Of a DNA stretch of 64,000 nucleotides, positions 46,493-56,286 are shown in pieces (position 1 is the stretch's first letter; each line of letters starts with the position of its first letter). Location of the stretch: NCBI RefSeq assembly GCF_003184185.1, contig NZ_QHJG01000001.1, positions 1 through 64,000 on the forward strand, read 5' to 3'. The stretch is from Legionella qingyii (GTDB taxonomy: Bacteria > Pseudomonadota > Gammaproteobacteria > Legionellales > Legionellaceae). The notes beneath the pieces are model-generated. The model was not told the DNA's origin, ran no database searches, and saw only the letters and a program-made list of their open reading frames with translations. A program made the position numbers and the translations under genes.

Positions 46493-49400
46493 ATGCCAAA
46501 ACGAACCGATATTAAATCCATTCTTATCCTTGGAGCAGGTCCTATCGTGATAGGACAAGCTTGTGAATTTGATTACTCAGGTACCCAAGCGGTACGCGCC
46601 CTAAGGGAGGAAGGATATCGGGTGATCCTGGTAAATTCCAATCCTGCAACCATCATGACCGATCCAGAACTTGCAGACGCCACCTATGTTGAGCCGGTAT
46701 CCTGGAAAGAGGTTGCACGTATCATTGAAATTGAACGCCCAGATGCCCTTTTGCCAACTATGGGAGGCCAAACCGCTTTGAACTGTGCTTTGGACTTGGT
46801 CCGCGAAGGAATCTTGGCAAAATATAATGTCGAAATGATTGGCGCAACACGAGAAGCGATTGATCGTGCTGAAGATAGAGAAAAATTCCGCCAATTGATG
46901 ATTAAAATTGGTTTGGATATGCCCCGCTCAGCGATTGCCCATAGTATGGAAGAAGCAATTCAGGTACAGGCGCAGTTAGGCTATCCAGCTATTATTCGTC
47001 CATCATTTACCATGGGGGGCAGCGGGGGCGGTATTGCCTATAACCGTGAGGAATTTGAAGAAATTTGTACGCGTGGGTTGGAGTTGTCGCCTACTCATGA
47101 GTTACTGATTGATGAATCGGTGCTTGGCTGGAAAGAGTTTGAAATGGAAGTCGTACGTGACAAAAATGATAATTGCATTATTGTCTGCACCATTGAAAAT
47201 TTTGATCCTATGGGGGTTCATACAGGTGATTCGATTACTGTAGCTCCTGCACAAACGCTCACCGATAAAGAATATCAGCGCATGCGTGATGCGGCTATTA
47301 AAGTATTAAGAGCGGTAGGAGTTGATACGGGAGGATCGAACGTACAATTCGCGGTTAATCCTGAAGATGGAAGAATGCTGGTGGTTGAAATGAACCCGAG
47401 GGTTTCTCGAAGTTCTGCTTTAGCCTCCAAAGCAACGGGTTTCCCCATTGCGAAAGTCGCCGCTAAACTGGCCGTAGGCTATACTCTTGATGAATTAAAA
47501 AATGAAATTACCGGTGGAAAGACCCCTGCATCATTTGAACCAAGTATTGATTATGTAGTGACTAAAGTTCCTCGCTTTAATTTCGATAAATTTCCACAAA
47601 CTTCGGATACATTGACTACGCAGATGAAGTCAGTGGGTGAAGTTATGGCTATTGGCTCCAATTTTCAGGAATCGTTGCAAAAGGCAATTCGTGGTTTAGA
47701 AATAGGGCGCTGTGGTCTGCATTCTTTATTTCCAAAAGGTGATTTAGCACGTTTAAGAGGGCATTTGCGAGAGCCAACCCCAGATAGACTTTGGTATATC
47801 GCTGATGCATTTAGAAACAATATGTCTCTTGAAGAAATTCATCAAGAAAGCCGTGTTGATCCCTGGTTTTTAGCTCAGGTCGAGGAACTCGTCGCTCTGG
47901 AGCGCTCTATGGAAGGCAAAGCATTATCAGATATCGATACAGTAACTTTACGTTTGTTGAAGCGCCGTGGTTTTGCCGATGCTTATTTGGCTAAAATATG
48001 GACGTGTACTGAAGAGCAGGTACGTGCACGACGTAAAGAACTAGGAATTATTCCTGTGTACAAGCGCATTGATTCGTGTGCTGGCGAATTCCCTAGTGAT
48101 ACGGCATATATGTATTCTTGTTATGAAACCCGTTGTGAGGCGCGTCCGGATACGGACAAGAAAAAGATTATGATCCTTGGTGGAGGGCCTAACCGTATTG
48201 GTCAGGGAATAGAGTTTGATTATTGCTGTGTTCACGCAGCTATGGCCCTTAGGGAGGCAGGTTGCCAGACCATCATGGTCAATTGTAACCCTGAAACAGT
48301 ATCTACGGATTTTGATACGTCCGATCGGTTGTATTTTGAACCGGTAACCCTAGAAGATGTTTTAGGTATTGTTGATGTAGAAAATCCGGATGGAGTTATT
48401 GTTCACTACGGTGGACAAACCCCATTAAAATTAGCGCGCGCATTGGAAGCTAACGGTGTTAAAATTATTGGGACCTCGCCTGATGCAATTGATAGAGCGG
48501 AAGATAGGGATCGCTTTCAAAAATTGGTCACTGAATTGAAATTACATCAACCGGATAATGGTACTGTGCGTAGTGAGACAGAAGCCATTGCTTTAGCAAA
48601 TAAAATCGGTTACCCATTGGTGGTTAGACCTTCCTATGTTCTCGGCGGCCGAGCTATGGAAGTTGTGTACCAAGAAGATGATTTACGCCACTATCTATCG
48701 CATGCGGTTGCTGTATCCAATGATTCACCTGTTTTATTGGATAAATTTTTGAATGATGCAATTGAAGTAGATATTGATGCAGTATGTGATGGGAAAGAAG
48801 TATTGATTGGTGCGGTAATGGAGCACATAGAACAGGCTGGTATTCATTCAGGAGATTCTGCTTGTACTTTACCTCCCTTTAGCTTAAGCGTTGTGGTTCA
48901 ACAGGACCTAATGGAGCAAATGCGGCAAATGGCATTGAATTTGGGTGTTGTGGGTTTGATTAATGCACAATTTGCTATTCAAGCTGATGACATTTATGTT
49001 TTGGAAGTTAATCCAAGAGCATCAAGAACGGTTCCTTTTGTTTCCAAAGCGACAGGATTGCCTTTGGCTAAAATTGCTGCTCTGTGCAAATTGGGCATTA
49101 GTTTAAAGGAACAAGGTTTGAGCCAAAATCACCACATGCCCTCATTTTATTCAATTAAACTGCCAGTTTTTCCTTTTATCAAATTTTCTGGAGTAGATTC
49201 CATTCTTGGACCTGAAATGAAATCTACTGGCGAAGTGATGGGGATCGCCAGACGTTTCGGACAAGCTTATGCTAAAGCCCAATTGGGAGCCAGTTGTAAC
49301 ATAGCTAAGCGCCGTCGCGCTTTTGTCTCCGTTCGCGACGCAGATAAAACACGAGTAGGTGAAATTGCTAAGCGGTTGATTGAGCTAGGCTTTGAAATTA

Positions 49401-49696
49401 TTGCAACGCGCGGTACCGCATTGGCTTTGCAAGCAGCAGGAGTGGATTGTCGTCGAGTATTTAAGGTGAACGAAGGCCGGCCTCACGTTTTAGATTTTAT
49501 AAAAAATAATGAAATCGATTTTATTGTAAATACAACTGAAGGTAAGCAAGCAATCGCCGATTCTTTTGCAATCAGGCGCAATGCATTGCAACACAAGGTT
49601 AGCTATACTACTACTCTATCAGGAGCTGAGGCGGCTTGCTTGGCTATGAAATATGAAGATAGAGACACTGTAACTCGATTGCAGGATTTACATTAA
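46493..49696 (+). CDS. carB: Carbamoyl-phosphate synthase large subunit
   Basis: 1067 aa. Two homologous halves each with an ATP-grasp domain: first from [20 protein letters not shown], second from [36 protein letters not shown] and [16 protein letters not shown] mark the equivalent catalytic blocks. The C-terminal MGS-like allosteric domain (about 935-1067) includes [15 protein letters not shown]. Makes carbamoyl phosphate for pyrimidines and arginine with CarA, which is not adjacent here. Confidence 0.97.
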   Translation: MPKRTDIKSILILGAGPIVIGQACEFDYSGTQAVRALREEGYRVILVNSNPATIMTDPELADATYVEPVSWKEVARIIEIERPDALLPTMGGQTALNCALDLVREGILAKYNVEMIGATREAIDRAEDREKFRQLMIKIGLDMPRSAIAHSMEEAIQVQAQLGYPAIIRPSFTMGGSGGGIAYNREEFEEICTRGLELSPTHELLIDESVLGWKEFEMEVVRDKNDNCIIVCTIENFDPMGVHTGDSITVAPAQTLTDKEYQRMRDAAIKVLRAVGVDTGGSNVQFAVNPEDGRMLVVEMNPRVSRSSALASKATGFPIAKVAAKLAVGYTLDELKNEITGGKTPASFEPSIDYVVTKVPRFNFDKFPQTSDTLTTQMKSVGEVMAIGSNFQESLQKAIRGLEIGRCGLHSLFPKGDLARLRGHLREPTPDRLWYIADAFRNNMSLEEIHQESRVDPWFLAQVEELVALERSMEGKALSDIDTVTLRLLKRRGFADAYLAKIWTCTEEQVRARRKELGIIPVYKRIDSCAGEFPSDTAYMYSCYETRCEARPDTDKKKIMILGGGPNRIGQGIEFDYCCVHAAMALREAGCQTIMVNCNPETVSTDFDTSDRLYFEPVTLEDVLGIVDVENPDGVIVHYGGQTPLKLARALEANGVKIIGTSPDAIDRAEDRDRFQKLVTELKLHQPDNGTVRSETEAIALANKIGYPLVVRPSYVLGGRAMEVVYQEDDLRHYLSHAVAVSNDSPVLLDKFLNDAIEVDIDAVCDGKEVLIGAVMEHIEQAGIHSGDSACTLPPFSLSVVVQQDLMEQMRQMALNLGVVGLINAQFAIQADDIYVLEVNPRASRTVPFVSKATGLPLAKIAALCKLGISLKEQGLSQNHHMPSFYSIKLPVFPFIKFSGVDSILGPEMKSTGEVMGIARRFGQAYAKAQLGASCNIAKRRRAFVSVRDADKTRVGEIAKRLIELGFEIIATRGTALALQAAGVDCRRVFKVNEGRPHVLDFIKNNEIDFIVNTTEGKQAIADSFAIRRNALQHKVSYTTTLSGAEAACLAMKYEDRDTVTRLQDLH

Positions 49697-49704
49697 TAAA
49701 AATT

Positions 49705-49788
49705 GTAGCCTGGGTGAAGCGGAGCACAACCCGGGTTTTCCTATGACAGATTGAACCGGGGTACGACTTACGTCCTCACCCAGGCTAC
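49705..49788. repeat. REP-like palindromic element (best copy, carB-greA gap)
   Basis: Ends are a perfect 13-bp inverted pair, GTAGCCTGGGTGA (49705-49717) and TCACCCAGGCTAC (49776-49788). Inside are GCGGAGC, AACCCGGGTT and a second ACCGGGGT. This is the clearest member of the family and gives the consensus ends. Confidence 0.75.
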
Positions 49789-49888
49789 GATCGTTACAAT
49801 GGTTTCTTTAACTTAATCTGAAAAGCTCTTTTTCTTGTTGTATTGGAGAAAAGGTAGAATTACCAGGGAATTTTTTTTTGAGGTAGAT

Positions 49889-50365
49889 ATGAGTAAACAT
49901 CCTATGACAGTACAAGGTGCAGAAGCACTGAAGGAAGAATTAAATCGTTTAAAATTTGTGGATAGACCCCGTATTGTTGAAGCGATTGCTACAGCACGAG
50001 CTCACGGTGATTTGAAAGAAAATGCCGAATATCATGCTGCTCGAGAACAGCAAAGTTTTAATGAGGGGCGTATTCAGGAGTTGGAAGCAAAATTATCTCA
50101 CGCACAAATTATTGATATCAGCAAATTGCCCAATAATGGCAAGGTGGTTTTTGGCGCTACAGTTACTGTGTGCCATATTGCAACAGATGCCACAGTCACC
50201 TACAAAATTGTAGGTGAAGATGAGGCTGATATTAAACAAAATAAAATCTCCTATAGTTCCCCGATCGGCCGAGCTTTAATTGGCAAGGAATTGGACGATT
50301 CAGTAACAGTAAATACACCCGGTGGTATGGTGGATTACGAAATTATTGATGTGCAATACGTCTAA
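49889..50365 (+). CDS. greA: Transcription elongation factor GreA
   Basis: 158 aa from [19 protein letters not shown]-terminal coiled coil with the [15 protein letters not shown] acidic-tip signature (the tip enters the RNA polymerase secondary channel and rescues backtracked complexes), then the C-terminal FKBP-like domain with [22 protein letters not shown] ribosome-binding site 5 nt before ATG; the longer upstream frame is spurious. Confidence 0.96.
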   Translation: MSKHPMTVQGAEALKEELNRLKFVDRPRIVEAIATARAHGDLKENAEYHAAREQQSFNEGRIQELEAKLSHAQIIDISKLPNNGKVVFGATVTVCHIATDATVTYKIVGEDEADIKQNKISYSSPIGRALIGKELDDSVTVNTPGGMVDYEIIDVQYV

Positions 50366-50398
50366 AGACTCATAAAAAATTAGAACTTTCCCTCATGT

Positions 50399-50427
50399 AA
50401 CCTGGGCACAGCGTAGCTCAGGTTTTT
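50399..50427 (+). terminator. Terminator of greA, REP-derived
   Basis: AACCTGGGC pairs with GCTCAGGTT (one G-U) around an 8-nt loop ACAGCGTA and is followed by a T5 run. The arm sequence GTAACCTGGGC...GTAGCTCAGGTT resembles the REP-like family, suggesting such repeats can supply terminators. Confidence 0.65.
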
Positions 50428-50650
50428 GAGTGGTTGGCAGGTGGCACTTTTGCCATGAGAGCAGGGATTTATTCTATGTGTTTTGTGAGACAGGCAGAGC
50501 GCATTATATAAAGCTAAAGAAAATGGGCGAAATCAAGTTCTGATTTTTGATGAAAGCTTTGTTTTGAACTAGAGACTGTTGACAATTCACCTTACCGCCT
50601 ACGTGCCGTCGGAATAGAGATGGGCATTTAATTTTGATTGATGATGAAGC

Positions 50651-50686
50651 ATAACCTGGGTTTCAAGAACGAGATACCCAGGTTAT
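50651..50686. repeat. 11-bp perfect inverted repeat after the Tim44-like gene
   Basis: ATAACCTGGGT (50651-50661) and ACCCAGGTTAT (50676-50686), 14-nt loop, 12 bp from the reverse-strand stop codon. Preceded by GATGAAGC, as in other REP-like copies. Probable terminator for the reverse gene. Confidence 0.6.
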
Positions 50687-50697
50687 CTACATTAGAA

Positions 50698-51528
50698 TTA
50701 AGGTTGGAATACTTCCTGCTGAATACCGCCGACAACCCATTGAGAACTATTAGAGAATTGACGGAAATGCCAAATTTCATCAAGTTGACTAACGGGCTCA
50801 TTATCTTCTTTAATTGAACCGGTAAAGCGGACGCTGGCGATGAGCGAATTAGACTGTCTTGAAACATCAAGGAGCTCAGCATTTAAAGTGATTACATCTG
50901 TTTTATTCGCGGCATTTCCCCGCTCATCTAATTGCATCTTGATTTCAGCAAATACTTCTGGTGCTGTGAACTCACTCAAATCCTGAAGGTTTTTTTGATC
51001 ATAAGCAGCTTGTAAGCGGTTAAATGTCACTTTGGCTTCACGTAAAAATGTTTCAGGCACAAAACCTGCAGGATATTCAGACGCATTACTCGCATCGCTA
51101 TTTCCTGAACTGTTACTGAATGATTGGGTAAAATTATTAAAAGGACTTTGATTAAAAGAACGAGTTTGTCCTTGATTTGCTTGAAATCCAGGTTGCATTC
51201 TTTTACGGAAAAAGCCAATAACAAAGAAGAGAATTGCCCCCATAATCAACCATGACAAGATCCCATTAGCAAAGCCATGCCCCATAAATAAACTGGTAAG
51301 CAAGCCGCCAATTAATAACCCACTGAGTAATCCTCCCCATCGGCTTGTATTTTTTGTGTTTTGCCCAAAAACACTGGATTTTTGCACTTTATTTGGTGAA
51401 TACAGAGCACTTTGTGAACGTTGTATGCCAAAACTTCTGCCAGCACCAAAACGTTTCGCTGAGGCTTCGTTGACCAAAAGCCCAAAGCTTAGTAATGCAA
51501 TAAGTAAATAGGAAACAAGCGTACGCAT
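50698..51528 (-). CDS. Tim44-like domain exported/membrane protein
   Basis: 276 aa. Signal sequence (LVSYLLIALLSFGLLVNEASA), then a basic Ser-rich stretch, two hydrophobic helices (GGLLSGLLIGGLLTSLFM and ILSWLIMGAILFFVIGFF), a Gln/Asn-rich linker, and a C-terminal Tim44-like domain (about 150-276: FNRLQAAYDQKNLQDLSEF, DEIWHFRQFSNSSQWVVGGI). Tim44-like proteins of bacteria lie at the inner membrane with ill-defined roles. Confidence 0.8.
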   Translation of the reverse strand: MRTLVSYLLIALLSFGLLVNEASAKRFGAGRSFGIQRSQSALYSPNKVQKSSVFGQNTKNTSRWGGLLSGLLIGGLLTSLFMGHGFANGILSWLIMGAILFFVIGFFRKRMQPGFQANQGQTRSFNQSPFNNFTQSFSNSSGNSDASNASEYPAGFVPETFLREAKVTFNRLQAAYDQKNLQDLSEFTAPEVFAEIKMQLDERGNAANKTDVITLNAELLDVSRQSNSLIASVRFTGSIKEDNEPVSQLDEIWHFRQFSNSSQWVVGGIQQEVFQP

Positions 51529-51731
51529 AGTATCAGACCTTTCTTTTTAAAATAGAGACAATGAGTATATATCAATTCGAATGAAACTGCCTCTTTGTGG
51601 TTAAACATTGAACTATAATTAAAAAGTCGGAAGGATTTTTAAAAAATTCAGTAGCGTAACATATAATGGATTAAATCAATAAAATTTAATATGACCATTA
51701 TTGTATGTGTTAAGAACATAAGGAGTTCGTT

Positions 51732-52085
51732 ATGTCTGCATATCAAAAAGGAGATTTGGGAGACACTGTTAGTCGTTTTTTTTCAAAATCTCTGCACCAT
51801 ACTGATGAGTCCGAAAGAATATCGGTTCAATTACAGGATCTGGTGGGGCGTATTGAAGCGGGAATTGCATACTGCAAGCGACAAAAAGAAATGTATCCGA
51901 GAATACAACAATATTCAGACAAAATTTCGGTTTTAAATGCTACCAAAAACTATGTCTGTGGCAATATAGGGCTGGATCTTTTAGAAGAGTATATGAGGAT
52001 TTATCCTAAATGGGATAAAGACCCCGAAGATGAGGATACTAAGGCATTGATTTATGAAGCACGAGCATTGAAAGGTGGCTCTTAA
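51732..52085 (+). CDS. Small hypothetical protein next to icmF
   Basis: 117 aa with a good AAGGAG ribosome-binding site 8 nt before ATG. Helical, with SVQLQDLVGRIEAGIAYCKR, MYPRIQQYSDKISVLN and LLEEYMRIYPKWDKDPEDED. No family recognised; no signal peptide. It converges with the icmH-icmF pair. Confidence 0.65.
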   Translation: MSAYQKGDLGDTVSRFFSKSLHHTDESERISVQLQDLVGRIEAGIAYCKRQKEMYPRIQQYSDKISVLNATKNYVCGNIGLDLLEEYMRIYPKWDKDPEDEDTKALIYEARALKGGS

Positions 52086-52311
52086 TAAATTTCTTCGCTG
52101 ACGAATGGTAAGCGTTCACTTCTATTCACTGAACGGCTGTATTTGGCACATCTTTCGCGAAAATAGCACTTCGGAAGCCCCACATACTGATGTATGCTAC
52201 GTTTTCTCAGCATCATTTTGCGCACAACCTGCGCTCAAATCAAATCGCTCCCTCAGATTCAAGCATACCCCTGAATGGTTCCGACGAATGATTTGCTAAG
52301 GAAATCAGGAG
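52086..52311. other. Intergenic region 3' of icmF
   Basis: 226 bp between converging genes. Composition is less AT-rich than its neighbours, and a 64-codon ORF on the forward strand has no gene-like features. Possibly a remnant of a dispersed repeat; nothing named. Confidence 0.35.
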
Positions 52312-55233
52312 CTAGACTATAGATTCCTTTAATGTAAATCCATTCAAAATTCCTGGTGTGAAGGGATTCACTTGATTGTTTGTCTTCAAGAGGTAACGTC
52401 CCGAATTGCTGTTAATTTCAAAAAGAATTTGTAAGCTAGAACTGTCTTGTTCATCAATCAGGACATTCACTTTTTCGAGTAGTTTAAATAAGGCCCAAGT
52501 TCCTTGCTCTGCTAACTCATAATGATTCCCCTCAATTGAATCAAGGGCAAGTTTGGCATAGGATTGTGGCCAGGTAAAACGCATAACTGAGTCAGTGCTT
52601 TGATTATCGGTTAATTTGGTTCTGCCAATCTCAAGTTCTAGGTTCGCAACCACAGGATCTAGGCTAATTTTTTGTAGACTAAAATCAATTTTGCTTTCTT
52701 CACCATGATCAGGGAAAAACATATTGGTAATAATGTTCGCACGTATCAGCGCATCTAAGGTTTCTGAGGCAATAGGTAATACTGAGTCATTTACTGCTTT
52801 AGGTTTCCATTCTGCGCTGGAAATATCCAAGAACGGTTTAACATAGCTTTCGGTAAATGAGTTTAATGCGCCACGAGTAGAAAAGAAATGATTAAAGTCA
52901 CTTATCGAAATTTCTTCTTGTTGTGAGGCGTCAAAAGGATAGCGTCTGGCAATAGTGGTTTGGAATTCTCTGTAAACAGTCTGCTGCCATTGTTGGTTGA
53001 TATACTGACGGCTGTCTCTAATCAGAATACCCCATGCATCACTTGCTAATTGTTTGGTCCATGTACTTAAAGGTTCAGGTAATTGTCGTGCTTGATTATA
53101 AAGCAGGCTTACGGGGTCAGAAGCACTTTCACTGGAAAAGCGAGTTTTTGTAATATTAAACGCAGTTCTTCCGCCATCATTTATCATGGACAACGTTGAA
53201 ATAAAGCGTTCCAAATCAACGATTTTTTGGCTGATTTCTTTAGTACTGGAGTGGCTCATTAAATTCAAATCAGTAAATTGATTGGCAATCGCATGATTAA
53301 AAGGTGATGAGCTATTACTCAAGTCAGCTTTGGTTTCTTGTTGGATTAGAGCTGTTATCTTCCCTATCGCATGAGATTGTTCCAGATTTTTAACTACTTG
53401 CCGCCCTGTTTGATAGTCTTGGTAATGCAGGGGTTGTGATTTGCGCATGAACGTTTGCCACCAGGTTACGTAATCAAAACAATAAGCCTGAGTTATCATT
53501 TCCTGTAATTGATTTAAGTCATTGCGTGCGAGTACCCACTTTTCCTTTTGTAGGTTGTAGCTGATGCTCGGAATCTTTTGCATAACTTCGTTAAAACCTG
53601 CCCTGGTAAAGTAACTTGGCAACTCATTGGTTGCCAATATAAAGCCATCAATTGCGATTTTTTGTTTCGTGTCAGGGAAAAATTCTTTTGCAATCGAATA
53701 ATAAAGGTAACTAGTGGGTAATGCATTTAAATAATTTCTGGCATCACTAATTACTTGCTGTTTTACAGTTATATTTTTGGGTGGTTTACTTAACAGAAGC
53801 CTTAATAGTGCCAGTTGTTTCTTTAAAGCATGTTCAGGTTGGTTTTTCCATTGACTCGCGAACCAATCATGAACTTGCATTGCTGAGAAATGTTCTGGCT
53901 GGCTTAACATCAGGTAAACTTTCAATGCGTTATAACGAACGATAGGGGTATTTCCTGGATTATTGATTACATCTTCCAGCTCGCTGGTTAATGAGGGTAA
54001 AAATTCACCTTGTAGACGGCTTTCAGCATTATGGTGCAAATTATATTTTAATTGATGTACCGTAGGTAGCGATAAGGAATTACTGGGAATGTGGCTTATC
54101 GTTTTTGCCGCATTGGATAAATGATAAAGAGCCTGCTTTTCTTTATTTTTTTGACTATTGAGCACATCGTAAGCCAGTAATTCTTTACTTGTTTCATCGA
54201 GTAAATGAGCTGTTTTGTAATAGTTATAGCTTAAAATCAGCAGGCTGATTACGGCGATACTTGCGGTTACTGCAATAATGGGCTTTTGTGAAAACTTTCT
54301 AGCTTGTGGAATTTGGCTGCAATGCTCCTGAATGGTCCTTAATGCACCTTCAACAAAATAGGCTCTGAAATTTGTCGCCTGAGGAAAAGTATCTTGTACT
54401 ACCAAGGCATATTCATGCTGAATTCTCTTGTTTAAGCGATCAATACTCACCCCACCTTGCTCCGCACTACTAAAATAAATCGAATGTAAATTAAAGAGTT
54501 TAGGAGAAATTCCTTGAATTAATGCTTGAATAGGGGCGCGAAGGCTAGCTACCTGCAATGGAAATTCCCGAATTAAACTGCGTCGCATTGTAGAGCGGGC
54601 AGGGTGCATTTTATGAATTACTTGTTGGCCGATTTGTTCCGTCAGCTGGTTGAATTGTAATGAATAGGCTTCTATTTTTTTCTTTAATTCATTCCTGCAA
54701 TCGAGCGAAAACCCTAAAGGCTTTGATAAATCAGTTGTATGTTCTGATTGGTAAAATTCGGTAAAACCAGCGAGGGTATCCATTTTAGTAAACATCAGTG
54801 CAATATTGACGGGATAACCCAGGTTTGTTCCAAATCGTTCCAATAATTGTAAATGTGCTTTTTTCTGTTCTGCAAACTGTGCTGGATCGGCTATCAGCAG
54901 GTCGTTTACATCAATGCATAAAACAAGGCCGGTAATTTTTAGATAGGAGTTACATCGATTCAATTGTTTTAACGTTGTAAGCAATAAGGTTTTGCTATGA
55001 GTAAGCCAATTTTCACCAAGCTCAATGATGATCCCTTTTTGATTAAAATAAATTTTGGCATGTTGTTCGCTAAAAACAGGTATTTCTTCCATATTGCTTT
55101 GTTTTAATATGGCCGATTTTCCTTGAGCATTTCTGCCGGTAATCACTATAAAAGATAGCTCATTACTTTGTGGCTTTAGTTGTGAAAGTATTTTTTTTAT
55201 AGCATCACATAATGCGCGTAAAGAATTGTCCAT
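52312..55233 (-). CDS. icmF: Type IVB secretion protein IcmF
   Basis: 973 aa, matching the length I recall for L. pneumophila IcmF. Walker A GRNAQGKS at residues 33-40; a cytoplasmic GTPase-like region; one membrane helix near 315-340 (IIAVTASIAVISLLIL); a large periplasmic helical region; and a C-terminal beta-rich domain. IcmF with IcmH/DotU stabilises the Dot/Icm core at the inner membrane and helps target it to the pole (TssM homologue). Its ATG shares one base with the icmH stop codon. Confidence 0.9.
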   Translation of the reverse strand: MDNSLRALCDAIKKILSQLKPQSNELSFIVITGRNAQGKSAILKQSNMEEIPVFSEQHAKIYFNQKGIIIELGENWLTHSKTLLLTTLKQLNRCNSYLKITGLVLCIDVNDLLIADPAQFAEQKKAHLQLLERFGTNLGYPVNIALMFTKMDTLAGFTEFYQSEHTTDLSKPLGFSLDCRNELKKKIEAYSLQFNQLTEQIGQQVIHKMHPARSTMRRSLIREFPLQVASLRAPIQALIQGISPKLFNLHSIYFSSAEQGGVSIDRLNKRIQHEYALVVQDTFPQATNFRAYFVEGALRTIQEHCSQIPQARKFSQKPIIAVTASIAVISLLILSYNYYKTAHLLDETSKELLAYDVLNSQKNKEKQALYHLSNAAKTISHIPSNSLSLPTVHQLKYNLHHNAESRLQGEFLPSLTSELEDVINNPGNTPIVRYNALKVYLMLSQPEHFSAMQVHDWFASQWKNQPEHALKKQLALLRLLLSKPPKNITVKQQVISDARNYLNALPTSYLYYSIAKEFFPDTKQKIAIDGFILATNELPSYFTRAGFNEVMQKIPSISYNLQKEKWVLARNDLNQLQEMITQAYCFDYVTWWQTFMRKSQPLHYQDYQTGRQVVKNLEQSHAIGKITALIQQETKADLSNSSSPFNHAIANQFTDLNLMSHSSTKEISQKIVDLERFISTLSMINDGGRTAFNITKTRFSSESASDPVSLLYNQARQLPEPLSTWTKQLASDAWGILIRDSRQYINQQWQQTVYREFQTTIARRYPFDASQQEEISISDFNHFFSTRGALNSFTESYVKPFLDISSAEWKPKAVNDSVLPIASETLDALIRANIITNMFFPDHGEESKIDFSLQKISLDPVVANLELEIGRTKLTDNQSTDSVMRFTWPQSYAKLALDSIEGNHYELAEQGTWALFKLLEKVNVLIDEQDSSSLQILFEINSNSGRYLLKTNNQVNPFTPGILNGFTLKESIV

Positions 55234-56021
55234 TAGCTATCCAAAAGAGCAAGTTGGGTGTGTCCAAATAAAACGGTTTTCGCCTTATTTTCCAATAAAT
55301 ATTGGCTGGTCAAAAAAGCAAGTGTTACCATAGTAACCGCAGTAACCAAGGTAATGATGACCGCTTTATAATTCTTTTTAACAATTTTAGGTATAGGGTT
55401 TTCATTAAATAACCGGCGGGGTTGATGGAAGCGATTTTGCTGAATTATTTGATAGAGATCTTCAATATAATTATCTAATACCTGCCGTCCATCCGCCTTG
55501 AGATGGTAATGACCCTCAAAACCAATAATTAGGAAAAAATAAACTAACTCAATAAGATCAAGATATTGAGTTGGTCGTTCCTTAATGTAATTAAGGATTT
55601 CAAAAAAACGGTGTTGTGGTTGAGCATTATCATTAGTGAGTGGCGTGAATGCCTTAAATTCAGCAGAAATTTGGTATACTCGCATGTAATTTTTACCAAT
55701 CATTTCATCTATAGTTGCGGCCATTAAATAATAAGCTATGGCTGAAAAGTCTGCCGGATATTTAGAAGCATCCATTTTACTCTGAAAAGCAAGTAACTCA
55801 TGCTCAATATTATCTCTGATATTCTCAATAGGAGGCAGCGAGGGGCTAAGACAGAGTCGCTCTAATAGTGATAAAAGAGGACCTGCTGCTGCAACTAAAG
55901 CATTTGTAGAAAAAGGAGCAGTGAATAATTTAGAGCGATAGTAACCTTTCGGGACAAGCATTGTTCCCGAATCAATGAGGTGGTTGTTGACCAGTGAGGC
56001 TGGATAATGCGCAACTGTCAT
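55233..56021 (-). CDS. icmH: Type IVB secretion protein IcmH/DotU
   Basis: 262 aa from MTVAHYPASLVNN (the frame is open 48 bp further up). DotU pattern: PLLSLLERLCLSPSLPPIEN, YLMAATIDEMIGKNYMRVYQ, FFEILNYIKERPTQYLDLIE, FLIIGFEGHY and a C-terminal membrane helix (AVIITLVTAVTMVTLAFLTS). TssL homologue partnering IcmF. Here the pair is flanked by non-icm genes: methyltransferase upstream, small hypothetical downstream. Confidence 0.9.
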   Translation of the reverse strand: MTVAHYPASLVNNHLIDSGTMLVPKGYYRSKLFTAPFSTNALVAAAGPLLSLLERLCLSPSLPPIENIRDNIEHELLAFQSKMDASKYPADFSAIAYYLMAATIDEMIGKNYMRVYQISAEFKAFTPLTNDNAQPQHRFFEILNYIKERPTQYLDLIELVYFFLIIGFEGHYHLKADGRQVLDNYIEDLYQIIQQNRFHQPRRLFNENPIPKIVKKNYKAVIITLVTAVTMVTLAFLTSQYLLENKAKTVLFGHTQLALLDS

Positions 56022-56286
56022 GGTCTTGCTCCTAATAGGTCTTGATTCAAGCATGAAATCGTATTGCAAACACTCTAAATTAAAAAGAGATAATACGTTA
56101 TATAACGAGCATAGTTCAAGTGAGTCAAGCTTTATGATTTGACTATTTTGGTATAATGCAGCTGGAGTCCAGGCGGCACCGCCATTAAGTTAAGGATTTT
56201 TCATTCAAACGAAGGCGCGAAGATTTAGATCCATTTTGGAAAAATACCCTTAACCATGATGGCATGGTCGCTCATTACATAATCCT
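56022..56286. other. Intergenic region icmH / methyltransferase
   Basis: 265 bp. It must contain the reverse-strand icmH promoter. Contains CCGCCATTAAGTTAAGGA at 56179-56196, nearly identical to CGCCATTCAGTTAAGGA at 40001-40017 (one mismatch), and later a loosely inverted ACCCTTAACCATGATGGC, so a second dispersed-repeat type may lie here. Confidence 0.4.

Larger units (their letters stand above)
50366..50697. other. Intergenic region between converging greA and Tim44-like gene
   Basis: 332 bp holding two palindromic structures listed separately (50399-50427 and 50651-50686), one near each gene end. The middle (50430-50630) has no gene or recognisable element. Confidence 0.5.

Noticed and set aside
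52105..52299. 64-codon forward ORF between the 117-aa gene and icmF
   Set aside because: No ribosome-binding site and no domain; reads like a composition effect of an inserted repeat.
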